DNA of 64,000 nt from the NCBI GenBank assembly GCA_031553885.1, contig JAVBKV010000018.1:39656-103655 (forward strand), in the 5' to 3' direction. Each line of letters begins with the position of its first letter. Within the stretch, counting starts at the first letter, position 1. Below are positions 55,280 to 63,891 of the stretch, in pieces. The notes under the pieces were generated by a model, which saw nothing but the letters and a program-made list of their open reading frames with translations, was not told the DNA's origin and ran no database searches. The stretch comes from JAVBKV01 sp031553885 (GTDB taxonomy: Bacteria > Bacteroidota > Bacteroidia > Bacteroidales > Azobacteroidaceae). The position numbers and the translations under genes are program-made.

Positions 55280-56882
55280 GGAAATACGGATTTATTTCAA
55301 GCATTATCAGTGAACGGACATACCCATCTGAATAGGAAGTTTTAAGAATCCCACCGGTATATATCTCATCATTATAAGTAAATACAGGTGTCCCATAAAA
55401 AGAAATTTTTGTAAAACAGTTCAACTTCCACTCTCCGGAAGCCAGGTTGCAATCCCAGACATCACTTAAAGGCAAGAGACCGTACAAGCCATAATAAGCC
55501 CCACCCAGCAGATAAACATGATTGTCTTTATACACAATTGAGCTATGCATCCGGGTATAAGGTCCACCTCCGGTTTGCCGGCCTTTTTGTTCCCAATTGC
55601 CGGTCTTAAAATCGTATTGCCAAAGTTCCCGGTAACAAGTCAGGGCAAAACCCTTATCTTCGGAGGTACAACAAGCCACATAATGATAGGATTCGTATGG
55701 AAGATCTTTGAGTTGCGTCCATTTACCCTGAAGAATATCATAAGCCCAAAAATCAAATACAGGATCTATCACGTCATACGTCCTCCCATTATATAATTTC
55801 GTTCCTCCTCCTACATAAAGAGTAGCATTATTCACAAAAGCAGTCAGATAACGATTTCCCTGTCCGGGATATTTTCCTAAATTTTCCCAGGAATCTGTGG
55901 TCAAATCGTATTTCCATATATCTTTTTCCCAAGCCAACACATACCCGAACTTGCCCCACTGAAGATTCTGCGGAACAAATAAATTACGAAATGGCAGGTC
56001 TTTTTTCCGCGTCCATTTTTTGGTCTTCATGTTGCAGGAATAAACCGATTGACTTAATCCTCCGACATAGTACAATTCGTCCTCATGGACAAACCAGGGA
56101 GATCCGCTTTCCAATCCGTCGTAAAAATCGATGACATGTTCTTCACTGCTGCCTTCCAAGACCCTGATTTTATACATGGAAACATATTCCATTCCGTCTA
56201 CTTTTATATGGACATGGTAATCTCCGGGAGGAATATCCCTGGGGATATAAATAACACCGGAGGTTTTACTGGTTTCAGTGTATGCAGGCTGAGAATTAAA
56301 ATCAAGGGTTGATTTGACAGGTATATTCCCATTTAAGGTGACTTCGACCGAATAGGGCGTTATTTTTTTCCATCTAAAATGAACGTAGATATTTATCAAT
56401 GTATCCCGGTTGACGCATTCCATTATTCCTTTTGAAAAATCCCTGTACGTATCTTCACAATCCGTACAGGTAGTTATATCTTCAATAAAAAATTTGGAAA
56501 ACCGCATGACACGCTCTTCGCTTTGATAAGTGTATTTCTCCGACTCTAGAATTGCCTTTATCTTATAATCGTGATTATATGTGTTTACATTAAGACCATA
56601 AGAAATCGTTTGTGTCCCTCCCTCTCCGATATCCAACGGATAAGTCACAGAAGGAATCGTATCAAACGTAATGTCTTCGAGGATAACCTCGGCTTTTTTC
56701 ATCTTGAACCCACTCTCATTATGAATGCTCAAAGAAACAACACAGGAGTCCATGGCGACAACCCGGATGGAGTCCAGCCGGATGGAAGGCTGAACAGATT
56801 CTACCGGAACATATTCCTTCTGTTCACAACCAATAAAAAGGGAGGAAAACAAGAACAATAGTACATAATAATAATACCTCAT
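55269..56882 (-). CDS. Kelch-repeat lipoprotein
   Basis: 537 aa. Lipobox LFIGC (Cys19). The N-terminal half (25-250) has immunoglobulin-like strands, a Cys pair CTDCEDTY and a carbohydrate-binding-like segment GDYHVHIKVDGMEYV. From about residue 265, Kelch blades are clear (ELYYVGGLSQSVYSCNMKTKKWTRK, LYVGGG...FWAYDILQGKWTQLKDLP, HVYLLGGAYYG). Surface-exposed Kelch lipoproteins of Bacteroidota are of unknown role. It is preceded by a strong promoter at 57091-57122 and a leader with a terminator-like hairpin (57007-57038). Confidence 0.75.
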   Translation of the reverse strand: MRYYYYVLLFLFSSLFIGCEQKEYVPVESVQPSIRLDSIRVVAMDSCVVSLSIHNESGFKMKKAEVILEDITFDTIPSVTYPLDIGEGGTQTISYGLNVNTYNHDYKIKAILESEKYTYQSEERVMRFSKFFIEDITTCTDCEDTYRDFSKGIMECVNRDTLINIYVHFRWKKITPYSVEVTLNGNIPVKSTLDFNSQPAYTETSKTSGVIYIPRDIPPGDYHVHIKVDGMEYVSMYKIRVLEGSSEEHVIDFYDGLESGSPWFVHEDELYYVGGLSQSVYSCNMKTKKWTRKKDLPFRNLFVPQNLQWGKFGYVLAWEKDIWKYDLTTDSWENLGKYPGQGNRYLTAFVNNATLYVGGGTKLYNGRTYDVIDPVFDFWAYDILQGKWTQLKDLPYESYHYVACCTSEDKGFALTCYRELWQYDFKTGNWEQKGRQTGGGPYTRMHSSIVYKDNHVYLLGGAYYGLYGLLPLSDVWDCNLASGEWKLNCFTKISFYGTPVFTYNDEIYTGGILKTSYSDGYVRSLIMLEINPYFHEK

Positions 56883-57006
56883 CTTTTCAATTCATCAATT
56901 AATAATTAAATGTAACAAGGAGCGAATTATCGTTTTTTTACCATTTTTATTTCTAAGAGTGTGATTGATAGCTAATTAATACCAAATTTCAAGAAGAAGT
57001 TCTCTA

Positions 57007-57085
57007 AAAAGAAAAAGGGAATTCTCACGAACTCCCTAATCCAATCTTTGTTAACCTTAAATCTAATACTATTATGAAAAAACCA
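57007..57085 (-). ncRNA. leader RNA with intrinsic terminator (attenuator or small RNA candidate)
   Basis: From the promoter at 57091-57122 transcription would start near 57085 and meet a hairpin at 57017-57038: 9-bp stem (AGGGAGUUC / GAAUUCCCU in the minus-strand RNA, 4-nt loop GUGA, one G-U pair) followed by UUUUUCUUUU. On the plus strand the same stem has an A-C mismatch and no T-run after it, so the element is directed to the minus strand. About 125 nt further on lies the Kelch lipoprotein ATG. It looks like a premature terminator, so it either makes a separate RNA of about 75-80 nt or controls the lipoprotein genes. Confidence 0.5.
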
Positions 57086-57090
57086 CGATG

Positions 57091-57122
57091 CAAAGTTAAG
57101 AGTTTTATTAATATCTTCCAAA
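57091..57122 (-). promoter_or_regulatory. consensus promoter for the leader RNA / Kelch and FN3 lipoprotein genes
   Basis: Minus strand: TTTG (57119-57122), 20 nt, TAACTTTG (57091-57098). Both boxes are perfect. Located 209 bp before the lipoprotein start. Confidence 0.75.
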
Positions 57123-57126
57123 TATT

Positions 57127-57161
57127 CTTTTAAAAAAGGTGTTAAAATACCACCCTTTTTT
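57127..57161 (-). terminator. intrinsic terminator downstream of dusB
   Basis: Stem of about 10 bp (57132-57141 with 57151-57161, one bulged base) between A-rich and T-rich flanks, 13 bp after the dusB stop. The minus-strand RNA ends CACC followed by six U; the symmetric A/T flanks would also work on the plus strand. Confidence 0.65.
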
Positions 57162-57173
57162 ACACAAAGAATC

Positions 57174-58148
57174 TTAAATCACTTTTACCTGGTCCATAAT
57201 CGCGAATAATTGTTCTACAGTTTCAGCTCTCAGCATGGCTATTTTGGTCGGTTTGAAATCCGGAATGCCCTTGAACAAAGGCGTGACGGCAATATGCCTG
57301 CGGCTGTGTATAATGCCTCGCCGTTCGTCCAGCCGTTCCACGCTTTGCAGGATTTGTCTTTTCAGAATATTGAGGTACCATTGAAATGACTCGCCGGGTA
57401 ACAACTCGCCGGTATCCAGATAATGCCTTACTTCCCTGAAAATCCATGGACAACCGATGCTGGCACGCCCGATCATGACGGCATCCACTCCATACCGGTC
57501 GAAAGCCTGTCTGCAGGTTTCAGGGGATGTAATGTCTCCGTTTCCTATAATCGGAATCGTCATGCGTGGATTGTTTTTTACTTCTCCGATCAATGTCCAG
57601 TCGGCTTCTCCGGTGTACATCTGCGACCGGGTGCGACCGTGAATGGTGAGGGCTGCTATTCCGCAGTCCTGCAATTTTTCCGCTAGATCAACAATAATCT
57701 TGCTATCATGGTCCCAACCCAGGCGAGTTTTCACCGTAACCGGGATATTTACAGCTTTTACCACTTCCCGGGTAATTTCCAGCATCAATTCCGGATTTCT
57801 CAACATACCGGCTCCGGCCCCTTTTCCGGCCACTTTCTTAACCGGACAGCCAAAATTAATATCCAGGATATCCGGCCGGGCTTCTTCACAGATCCGGGCG
57901 GCCTCCACCATCGGTTCTACTTCGCGCCCGTAGATCTGCATGACAACCGGACGTTCTTCCTCCGCAACTTCCAGTTTGGCCTTGGTTTTATTTACATGTC
58001 GGATCAGGGCATCGCTGGAAATGAATTCGGTGTAAACCATATCTGCTCCGAATTCTTTACACAGCAAGCGAAAGGAAATATCCGTCACATCTTCCATCGG
58101 CGCGAGAAAGACAGGATATTTACCAAATGTAATGTTTCCTATGTTCAT
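57174..58148 (-). CDS. dusB: tRNA-dihydrouridine synthase B
   Basis: 324 aa. FMN-binding TIM barrel with the family signatures PMEDVTDISFR near the start, LDINFGCPVKKVAGKGAGAGM with the catalytic Cys, VTVKTRLGWDHDS and the GNGDITSPE and GRASIGCPWIF phosphate-site motifs, then the helical C-terminal domain. Reduces uridine at position 17 or nearby in the tRNA D-loop (DusB group by motif). It follows the membrane-bound XRE gene with a 7-bp gap and ends before a terminator. Confidence 0.92.
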   Translation of the reverse strand: MNIGNITFGKYPVFLAPMEDVTDISFRLLCKEFGADMVYTEFISSDALIRHVNKTKAKLEVAEEERPVVMQIYGREVEPMVEAARICEEARPDILDINFGCPVKKVAGKGAGAGMLRNPELMLEITREVVKAVNIPVTVKTRLGWDHDSKIIVDLAEKLQDCGIAALTIHGRTRSQMYTGEADWTLIGEVKNNPRMTIPIIGNGDITSPETCRQAFDRYGVDAVMIGRASIGCPWIFREVRHYLDTGELLPGESFQWYLNILKRQILQSVERLDERRGIIHSRRHIAVTPLFKGIPDFKPTKIAMLRAETVEQLFAIMDQVKVI

Positions 58149-58155
58149 TTATTAA

Positions 58156-58740
58156 TCATCGGATTATGTTGATCCATTTCGGATAATAGAATTTCAATTC
58201 TTTCCTTTTGGAGATTGAGACCGCTACAAATATAGGGTATATTAATGTAACCACTATCTGTACAAGATAAATTATCATAAGAAAACCCGAACTACCCCAA
58301 CTTCCTGAAACAGCAATGTGATTTATTTTACCAAACATGAATAGAGTCGTTAAGGCAAAAACAAAAAATGTCCACACTATCCTGAAATTAAGAATATTTT
58401 TTCCCTGCTCATCTAACGAAACCACTTTATTTTTATTGGCCAGCCATAAAATCATAGGAATAATAATGTCACCTAATGGAATCACTATTCCTGCCATGAC
58501 AAATAAATGAACATAAATTAAAAAGGATTTGTCCTCCTTTTTACCATAATCCAACAACTCCTCCACATTTATTTCCAACACTTCGCACAATATGCGAAGC
58601 GTATGGCCGTGCGGCTCTGTTTCTCCCTTTTCAATACGTTGCAAGGTACGCAGATTAATTTTTGCCATATCCGAAACAGCCTCCTGACTCAAGCCTTTTT
58701 GCTTCCTGATTTCTACAATTTTTTCTCCGATTGTTTTCAT
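58156..58740 (-). CDS. XRE-type HTH protein with DUF4870-like membrane domain
   Basis: 194 aa. Residues 5-65 form an XRE HTH (VEIRKQKGLSQEAVSDMAKI...RTLQRIEKGE). Residues 72-185 hold four hydrophobic helices with a DUF4870-like pattern (IPLGDIIIPMILWLANKNKVVSLDEQGKNILNFRI). A DNA-binding protein fixed in the membrane, role unknown; it may sense membrane state. It starts 7 bp before dusB on the same strand. A TATCTTTG box (minus strand, 58766-58773) is the likely promoter element. It shares its HTH type with the XRE protein at 45503-46399. Confidence 0.75.
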   Translation of the reverse strand: MKTIGEKIVEIRKQKGLSQEAVSDMAKINLRTLQRIEKGETEPHGHTLRILCEVLEINVEELLDYGKKEDKSFLIYVHLFVMAGIVIPLGDIIIPMILWLANKNKVVSLDEQGKNILNFRIVWTFFVFALTTLFMFGKINHIAVSGSWGSSGFLMIIYLVQIVVTLIYPIFVAVSISKRKELKFYYPKWINIIR

Positions 58741-58903
58741 AAATTCTGTTTAATAATGTCTGAGGCAAAGATAGAGTCACAGATTCTTAACTTGTAACGG
58801 TTTTTCTGCGACATTCTTACGGCATTTGTGTCGTTTGCTGTTTCTGAGGGCAAAATTAGAGATAATTTCGTAACTTCGCAGCCTGATTCAACGTTAATTT
58901 AGA

Positions 58904-60154
58904 GTGAAGAAAACAAGCAATTACGAAATCATGGCTCCTGCCGGTTCATACGAATCACTGGCAGCGGCTATCCAGGGAGGGGCCGATTCGATTTATTTCG
59001 GAATCGAGGGACTGAACATGCGTTCCCGCTCTTCCAATAATTTTACTATTGCCGATTTACACGAAATAGCCGGAATTTGCCGGAAGCATCAGGTAAAAAG
59101 CTATCTGACGGTCAACACCATTATCTACGACAACGATTTGTCATTGATGAAACAGATCATCGACGCCGCCAAAGAAGCCAATCTGTCGGCAATAATCGCA
59201 GCCGACGTAGCTGCTATGATGTACGCCCGTAGTATCGGTGTCGAAGTGCATTTGTCCACCCAGTTGAACATATCGAATGTCGAAGCGCTGAAATTCTATG
59301 CTCAATTTGCCGATGTAGTCGTTCTGGCACGGGAGCTGAACATGGATCAGGTCAGCGAAATCCACACGCAGATCCGGGAACAGCAAATCAAAGGTCCGAA
59401 AGGAGAATTGATCCGGATCGAAATGTTTTGTCATGGAGCGTTGTGCATGGCCGTTTCCGGAAAATGTTACCTGAGCCTCCACGAAATGGATTCTTCGGCT
59501 AACCGGGGAGCCTGTAACCAGTTGTGCCGCCGCGGATACATCGTGAAGGATAAGGAATCGGAGATTGAACTGGAAATTGATAACCAGTATATCATGTCGC
59601 CCAAAGACCTGAAAACCATCCATTTTATGAACAAGATGCTGGACGCCGGTGTACAGGTCTTCAAAATCGAAGGACGCGCCCGCGGACCAGAATACGTACG
59701 GACCGTTACCGAATGTTACCACGAAGCCATCCGGTCTTACTGCGACGGAACATTTACCGAAGAAAAAATCGCAGGCTGGGACCTTCGCCTGAAAAAGGTT
59801 TTCAACCGGGGATTCTGGGATGGTTATTACCTGGGGCAACGTCTCGGTGAATGGAGCAATAAATACGGAAACGAGGCAACCGAAAAGAAAATGTATATCG
59901 GTAAAGCGATTAAATATTTTTCCAAACTGGGAGTCGCCGAGTTTCTGATGGAAACACAATCCCTGAAAAAAGGAGATAAAATCCTGATTACCGGGCCTAC
60001 CACCGGAGCATTGTTTCTCGATGCCGATGAAATCCGGGTGGAACTGGAACCGGTAGAAGAAACGGTCAAGGGAGAGCATTTTTCGATTAAAGTACCGGAA
60101 AAAATACGACCGGCCGATCAATTATTCAAATTAGTAACCACCGGTGGCAAATAA
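58904..60154 (+). CDS. peptidase U32-family protein (tRNA hydroxylation YegQ/TrhP-like)
   Basis: 416 aa with a GTG start at 58904 (an internal ATG at 58931 would remove the conserved N-terminal residues). U32 motifs: EIMAPAGSYESLAAAIQGGADSIYFG, the VHLSTQLNISN strand and the Cys-rich MFCHGALCMAVSGKCYLS...GACNQLCRRGY, which is expected to bind a 4Fe-4S cluster. Members of this subgroup act in 5-hydroxyuridine formation in tRNA rather than proteolysis. A TAACTTCG box lies at 58871-58878. The thioesterase gene follows after 5 bp. Confidence 0.88.
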   Translation: MKKTSNYEIMAPAGSYESLAAAIQGGADSIYFGIEGLNMRSRSSNNFTIADLHEIAGICRKHQVKSYLTVNTIIYDNDLSLMKQIIDAAKEANLSAIIAADVAAMMYARSIGVEVHLSTQLNISNVEALKFYAQFADVVVLARELNMDQVSEIHTQIREQQIKGPKGELIRIEMFCHGALCMAVSGKCYLSLHEMDSSANRGACNQLCRRGYIVKDKESEIELEIDNQYIMSPKDLKTIHFMNKMLDAGVQVFKIEGRARGPEYVRTVTECYHEAIRSYCDGTFTEEKIAGWDLRLKKVFNRGFWDGYYLGQRLGEWSNKYGNEATEKKMYIGKAIKYFSKLGVAEFLMETQSLKKGDKILITGPTTGALFLDADEIRVELEPVEETVKGEHFSIKVPEKIRPADQLFKLVTTGGK

Positions 60155-60159
60155 AAATC

Positions 60160-60570
60160 ATGGAGAACCCCCACTTTGAAATAAGGATGAAAGTCCGCGA
60201 CTACGAATGTGATTCACAGGGAATTGTCAACAATGCCAATTACCTGCATTACATGGAACATACCCGTCATGAATTTCTCGAAAGCCTGGGTGTTTCTTTC
60301 CTGGAACTGCAACGTCAACAAGTCGATCCGGTCGTATCACGCATCGATATTCAATACAAGGCATCCCTCACCGGAAGCGACCGTTTTATTTCCCGGTTAA
60401 CCTTTTCCAGGGAAGGTGTTAAATTAATTTTCAGGCAGCAGATTCACAGGGAAAACGACCAGAAACTGTGCTGCCAGGCACAGGTGGAAGTAGTCGTCAT
60501 GCAAAACGGCAGACTAACACGAGGAGATTATTTCGACGAACTTTTGCAGAGCTATAACAGGAACCCGTAA
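60160..60570 (+). CDS. acyl-CoA thioesterase, 4HBT hotdog family
   Basis: 136 aa. The YbgC/4HBT-type motif YECDSQGIVNNANYLHYMEHTRHEFLE is complete, including the Asp of D-S-Q-G-x-V-x-N-x-x-Y. Substrate unknown; YbgC-like members act on short acyl-CoA or acyl-ACP. Co-transcribed with the U32 gene. It is convergent with the TsaC/YciO-like gene, and a GC-rich hairpin (60579-60597) lies between them. Confidence 0.85.
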   Translation: MENPHFEIRMKVRDYECDSQGIVNNANYLHYMEHTRHEFLESLGVSFLELQRQQVDPVVSRIDIQYKASLTGSDRFISRLTFSREGVKLIFRQQIHRENDQKLCCQAQVEVVVMQNGRLTRGDYFDELLQSYNRNP

Positions 60571-60578
60571 TTTGCCCG

Positions 60579-60597
60579 CTGATCCGGCCGGGATCAG
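60579..60597. terminator. weak bidirectional terminator between convergent genes
   Basis: A 7-bp stem CTGATCC/GGATCAG (60579-60585/60591-60597) with a 5-nt loop, in the 29-bp gap between the thioesterase and TsaC/YciO-like genes. Without a long T-run on either side, so the call rests mainly on position. Confidence 0.45.
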
Positions 60598-60599
60598 GT

Positions 60600-61208
60600 T
60601 TATTCAATCAGGAATCCTTTTCCCTGACGGAGGATATCAACATCTTCTCCGGTACAATCGACTATGGTAGAAGGTTCGAGTCCGCCGTATCCGCCGTCGA
60701 TAACCACATCGACAGTTTCGCCGTAACGCTCTTCAATCAACTCGGGGTCGGTAATGTATTCGATGATTTCATCGTCTTCATGGACGGAAGTGGTCAGGAT
60801 CGGATTGCCTAACTCCTGAACAAGCGTCCGGATGATGTTATTATCGGGAATCCGGATTCCCACTTCTTTCCGGTTTTTATAGATCTTGGGGAGGTTGGTA
60901 GTGGCATTCAGGATAAAGGTAAAAGGCCCCGGAAGATTCTTTTTCATCAATTTGAACACATTGTTACTGACTTTAGCATATTCGCTGATATTACTCAGAT
61001 CGTGACAAATGATGGAAAGATTGGTCTTCTGGGGATTGATACCTTTCATTTTACAAATTTTCTCCACAGCCCTCACGTTAAGAGCATCACAACCCAGGGC
61101 ATAGACGGTATCCGTAGGATAAACGACCAGGCCTCCTTCCTTCAGGATATTGACAATTTTACCAACTTCCCGGGGATTCGGGTTTTCTTCGTAAAGCTTT
61201 ATTAACAT
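60600..61208 (-). CDS. L-threonylcarbamoyladenylate synthase-type protein (TsaC/YciO/YrdC)
   Basis: 202 aa. YrdC fold with GGLVVYPTDTVYALGCDA, KICKMKGINPQKTNLSIICHDLSNISEY, the LPGPFTFILNAT motif and the final GLEPSTIVDCTGEDVDILRQG. No C-terminal Sua5 domain, so it belongs to the short TsaC/YciO group. TsaC forms threonylcarbamoyl-AMP for t6A37 of tRNA; YciO members are less certain, and the KGINPQKTNLS loop is more YciO-like. It follows fabI by 17 bp on the same strand. Confidence 0.85.
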   Translation of the reverse strand: MLIKLYEENPNPREVGKIVNILKEGGLVVYPTDTVYALGCDALNVRAVEKICKMKGINPQKTNLSIICHDLSNISEYAKVSNNVFKLMKKNLPGPFTFILNATTNLPKIYKNRKEVGIRIPDNNIIRTLVQELGNPILTTSVHEDDEIIEYITDPELIEERYGETVDVVIDGGYGGLEPSTIVDCTGEDVDILRQGKGFLIE

Positions 61209-61225
61209 GAGCAGAAAAAAAATAG

Positions 61226-62083
61226 TTATCCGTAAATAATTTTACCGGAAGGGTCCTTGAACTCATCCAGGCTCTTGCTGTATTGGTTCATAGCCCGCAG
61301 ACTCATACCCATACTGGAAAATCCTCCGTCATGATACAAATTCTGCATGGTGACCTTACGTGTCAGGTCAGAGAACATGACAATGCAATAATCAGCACAT
61401 TCATCGGCATCCGCATTTCCCAGGGGAGACATTTTCTCAGAGAAATCCATGAGATCATCCATTCCTTTTACTCCGCTTCCGGCCGTAGTCATGGTCGGTG
61501 ATTGTGAGATCGTGTTGATCCGTACGCCTTTTTCTCTTCCGTAAATATAACCGAAGCTCCTGGCTATGGATTCGAGCAGGGCCTTGGCGTCAGCCATATC
61601 GTTGTATCCGAAAAATGTCCGTTGTGCTGCCACGTACGACAAAGCCAGAATGGAACCGTTGTCTGCCATCGCATCCAGTTTTTTAGCCACCTGAATCATC
61701 TTATGAAAAGAAATCGCAGAAACATCCAGGGTCTTTTCCAGCAAATCATAATCCAGGTCATCGTATGTTTTTTTCTTTCTAACATTGGGTGACATCCCTA
61801 TCGAGTGCAGAACAAAATCAATTTTTCCACCCAGTATTTCCATGGATTTGGAAAAAACCATTTCCAGGTCTTCCACATTCGAAGCATCGGCAGGAAGTAT
61901 TTCCGCATGCAGCTTTTCCCCTAATGCAGCAACTTCACCCATACGGACCGCCACCGGAGTGTTGGATAACGTGATCATTGCTCCTTCTTCCACCGCTTTT
62001 TCAGCTACCTTCCATGCTATGGACATTTCATTCAATGCCCCGAAAATAATACCTCTTTTGCCTTTTAATAAATTATATGCCAT
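61226..62083 (-). CDS. fabI: enoyl-[acyl-carrier-protein] reductase, FabI type
   Basis: 285 aa. SDR family with the FabI catalytic set Y150, Y160 and K167 (same spacing as Y146, Y156, K163 of the Escherichia enzyme), the N-terminal GKRGIIFGALNEMSIAWKVAE nucleotide site and the QSPTMTTAGSGVKG loop. It reduces enoyl-ACP in fatty acid elongation, with NADH. The promoter is at 62107-62137. No other fatty acid genes are beside it. Confidence 0.95.
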   Translation of the reverse strand: MAYNLLKGKRGIIFGALNEMSIAWKVAEKAVEEGAMITLSNTPVAVRMGEVAALGEKLHAEILPADASNVEDLEMVFSKSMEILGGKIDFVLHSIGMSPNVRKKKTYDDLDYDLLEKTLDVSAISFHKMIQVAKKLDAMADNGSILALSYVAAQRTFFGYNDMADAKALLESIARSFGYIYGREKGVRINTISQSPTMTTAGSGVKGMDDLMDFSEKMSPLGNADADECADYCIVMFSDLTRKVTMQNLYHDGGFSSMGMSLRAMNQYSKSLDEFKDPSGKIIYG

Positions 62084-62106
62084 AATTAGTTATATTAAAT
62101 CCGGCA

Positions 62107-62137
62107 CAAAAGTAGGCTTTTTGTGCAAGATTACAAG
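62107..62137 (-). promoter_or_regulatory. promoter of fabI
   Basis: Minus strand: CTTG (62134-62137), 19 nt, TACTTTTG (62107-62114). Transcription would start near 62100, about 18 nt before the ATG. Confidence 0.6.
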
Positions 62138-62347
62138 ATAAATAAACTTTTATTTTTGAAGTCACTCTCGTTTTCAGATTTCTCTATTCAAACTCACGGC
62201 CTTTTATCTGAGTATTATTTCAACTATTATTTTCCAAAGAATAAACATTTTAATTGGTAAATCTGTTCTAAAAAATATAAACTATTCTATAAAAACATTT
62301 TTAAAAAATTCCGGATAAATGACTTAATCCAACTAAAATAATTATAT

Positions 62348-63838
62348 ATGAAAACAGTAAACTTAAGTTTCAAAAATGCAGCAGCATTATTTATAACTGC
62401 TCTGATCATCACGGCTTGCGGTAATCCAACTAAAGAGCAGGCCATCAAACAAAAACCGGCTGACGAATACGAGTTTATAAATGGTTACCCAACAGCAGCG
62501 ACCATTCAAAAGGCATACGACGATGCCGATCTTACACGAGCTATACAGGTATACAAATTTTTCTATCCGACAGTCTCAGGTGAAGCTATTCTGGAAGGAA
62601 ACCTGAACATAAACATCAAGCCGAACGTTGCATTCGGCACATTAGATACCAAACCGTTGCAAATAGGCTTTACACTTAACTCCGACACGCCGTATGGGCC
62701 GGTATTGCTCGACCTTGCAAATGGCCCGCTGGTAGTAGAACTTGCTCCCGGCCCTGTCATTGTTGTGGCGATGGATGTGAATCAGCGCTGGGTAGCCGAT
62801 ATGGGTATTCCGGGACCTGATGCCGGGAAAGGCGGGAAACACCTGATCCTCCCTCCGGGTTATAAGGGAACTGTGCCTTCTTCAGGTTATTATGTCTGGC
62901 AATCGACCTCCAACAATCTGACTGTAGGCGTTCGTTCACTTCCTGTAGGAGGAGATGTATCCGCAGCGTTAGAGCGTATTAAAACGGTGAAGGTCTACCC
63001 ATTCGATGCAAAAACACCCGCAACTCCGATACAGTGGCTTGACCTTACCGGAAAGCCTCAGAATACTACTCCGCTCGATTGGGAAAGTAATATTAAGTAT
63101 TGGGAAGTACTGCACCAGGTAATCGACCGCGAACCTTCTTTCGAGCTCTATCATACCTACTATGGTGAATTGTCGGTACTGGGCATTATAAAAGGAAAAA
63201 CATTTAACCCGGATGCCCGTATGAAAGGCATTCTGGAGAAAGCCGCTAAAATAGCCAATGCTCAAATGCGTGTACAATCGTTTGCCGACCGTCGCCCCGA
63301 CCGCGTGGTATGGAATGACCGTCAGTGGGAATGGGTAGGTCTCCGTCCTGAGAACGGTGATTTCGAAACCCCGAACTACCTCGACATCGATGCCCGCGAA
63401 GTATGGTTCTATCAGGCGATCGGTGCTTCACCTGCGATGTTCCGCCGTCAGGCAGGACAAGGTTCTCTTTACTGGTTGGGATTGAAAGATAAAGATGGAA
63501 ATTATGTGGATGGGGCAAAAACGTATAAACTGACGATTCCACAACCGGTTCCTGCCGGATTATTCTGGTCTGTCACTGTTTATGACTCTGATACACGTAG
63601 CCAGATCGATACCGACCAGGGATATGCAGCACTTCGCTCGATGTTCGAGTTGAAAGATTTTGCCAAAGATTCTTCTGTCGACTTATATTTTGGCCCTCAA
63701 GCCCCTGCCGGGAAAGAAAAGCAATGGATCAAAACCATTCCGGGAAAAGGTTGGTTCATCTACATTCGTATCTATGGTCCTCAGGATGCTGCATTTAATG
63801 GTAGCTGGAAACCGGGTGACTTTGAGGAAGTGAAATAA
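62348..63838 (+). CDS. DUF1254/DUF1214 lipoprotein
   Basis: 496 aa. Lipobox IITAC (Cys24). Residues 45-190 carry the DUF1254 pattern (NGYPTAATIQKAYDDADLTRAIQVYKFFYP, LANGPLVVELAPGPVIVVAMD), and residues 370-490 the DUF1214 pattern (KTYKLTIPQPVPAGLFWSVTVYDSDTRSQIDTDQ). The two always occur together in secreted proteins of unknown function. The 264 bp upstream are AT-rich, and a strong terminator follows. Codon usage is richer in GC in the first and middle part than in the AT-rich flanks. Confidence 0.88.
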   Translation: MKTVNLSFKNAAALFITALIITACGNPTKEQAIKQKPADEYEFINGYPTAATIQKAYDDADLTRAIQVYKFFYPTVSGEAILEGNLNINIKPNVAFGTLDTKPLQIGFTLNSDTPYGPVLLDLANGPLVVELAPGPVIVVAMDVNQRWVADMGIPGPDAGKGGKHLILPPGYKGTVPSSGYYVWQSTSNNLTVGVRSLPVGGDVSAALERIKTVKVYPFDAKTPATPIQWLDLTGKPQNTTPLDWESNIKYWEVLHQVIDREPSFELYHTYYGELSVLGIIKGKTFNPDARMKGILEKAAKIANAQMRVQSFADRRPDRVVWNDRQWEWVGLRPENGDFETPNYLDIDAREVWFYQAIGASPAMFRRQAGQGSLYWLGLKDKDGNYVDGAKTYKLTIPQPVPAGLFWSVTVYDSDTRSQIDTDQGYAALRSMFELKDFAKDSSVDLYFGPQAPAGKEKQWIKTIPGKGWFIYIRIYGPQDAAFNGSWKPGDFEEVK

Positions 63839-63857
63839 ATCGTTCGTAATCAATTGA

Positions 63858-63891
63858 AAGAAGGTGTCCCAAAAGGATGCCTTCTTTTTTT
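63858..63891 (+). terminator. intrinsic terminator of the DUF1254/DUF1214 gene
   Basis: A 12-bp stem (63858-63869/63875-63886, outer seven pairs perfect, then two G-U-type pairs and three perfect pairs) followed by T to 63891. Confidence 0.85.

Noticed and set aside
57074..57133. 19-codon plus-strand open frame starting ATGAAAAAACC
   Set aside because: Looks like a leader start but overlaps the consensus minus-strand promoter boxes and has no supporting promoter of its own; most likely chance.
59141..60121. 326-aa minus-strand frame opposite the U32-family gene
   Set aside because: Antisense shadow; the U32 gene has all its motifs.
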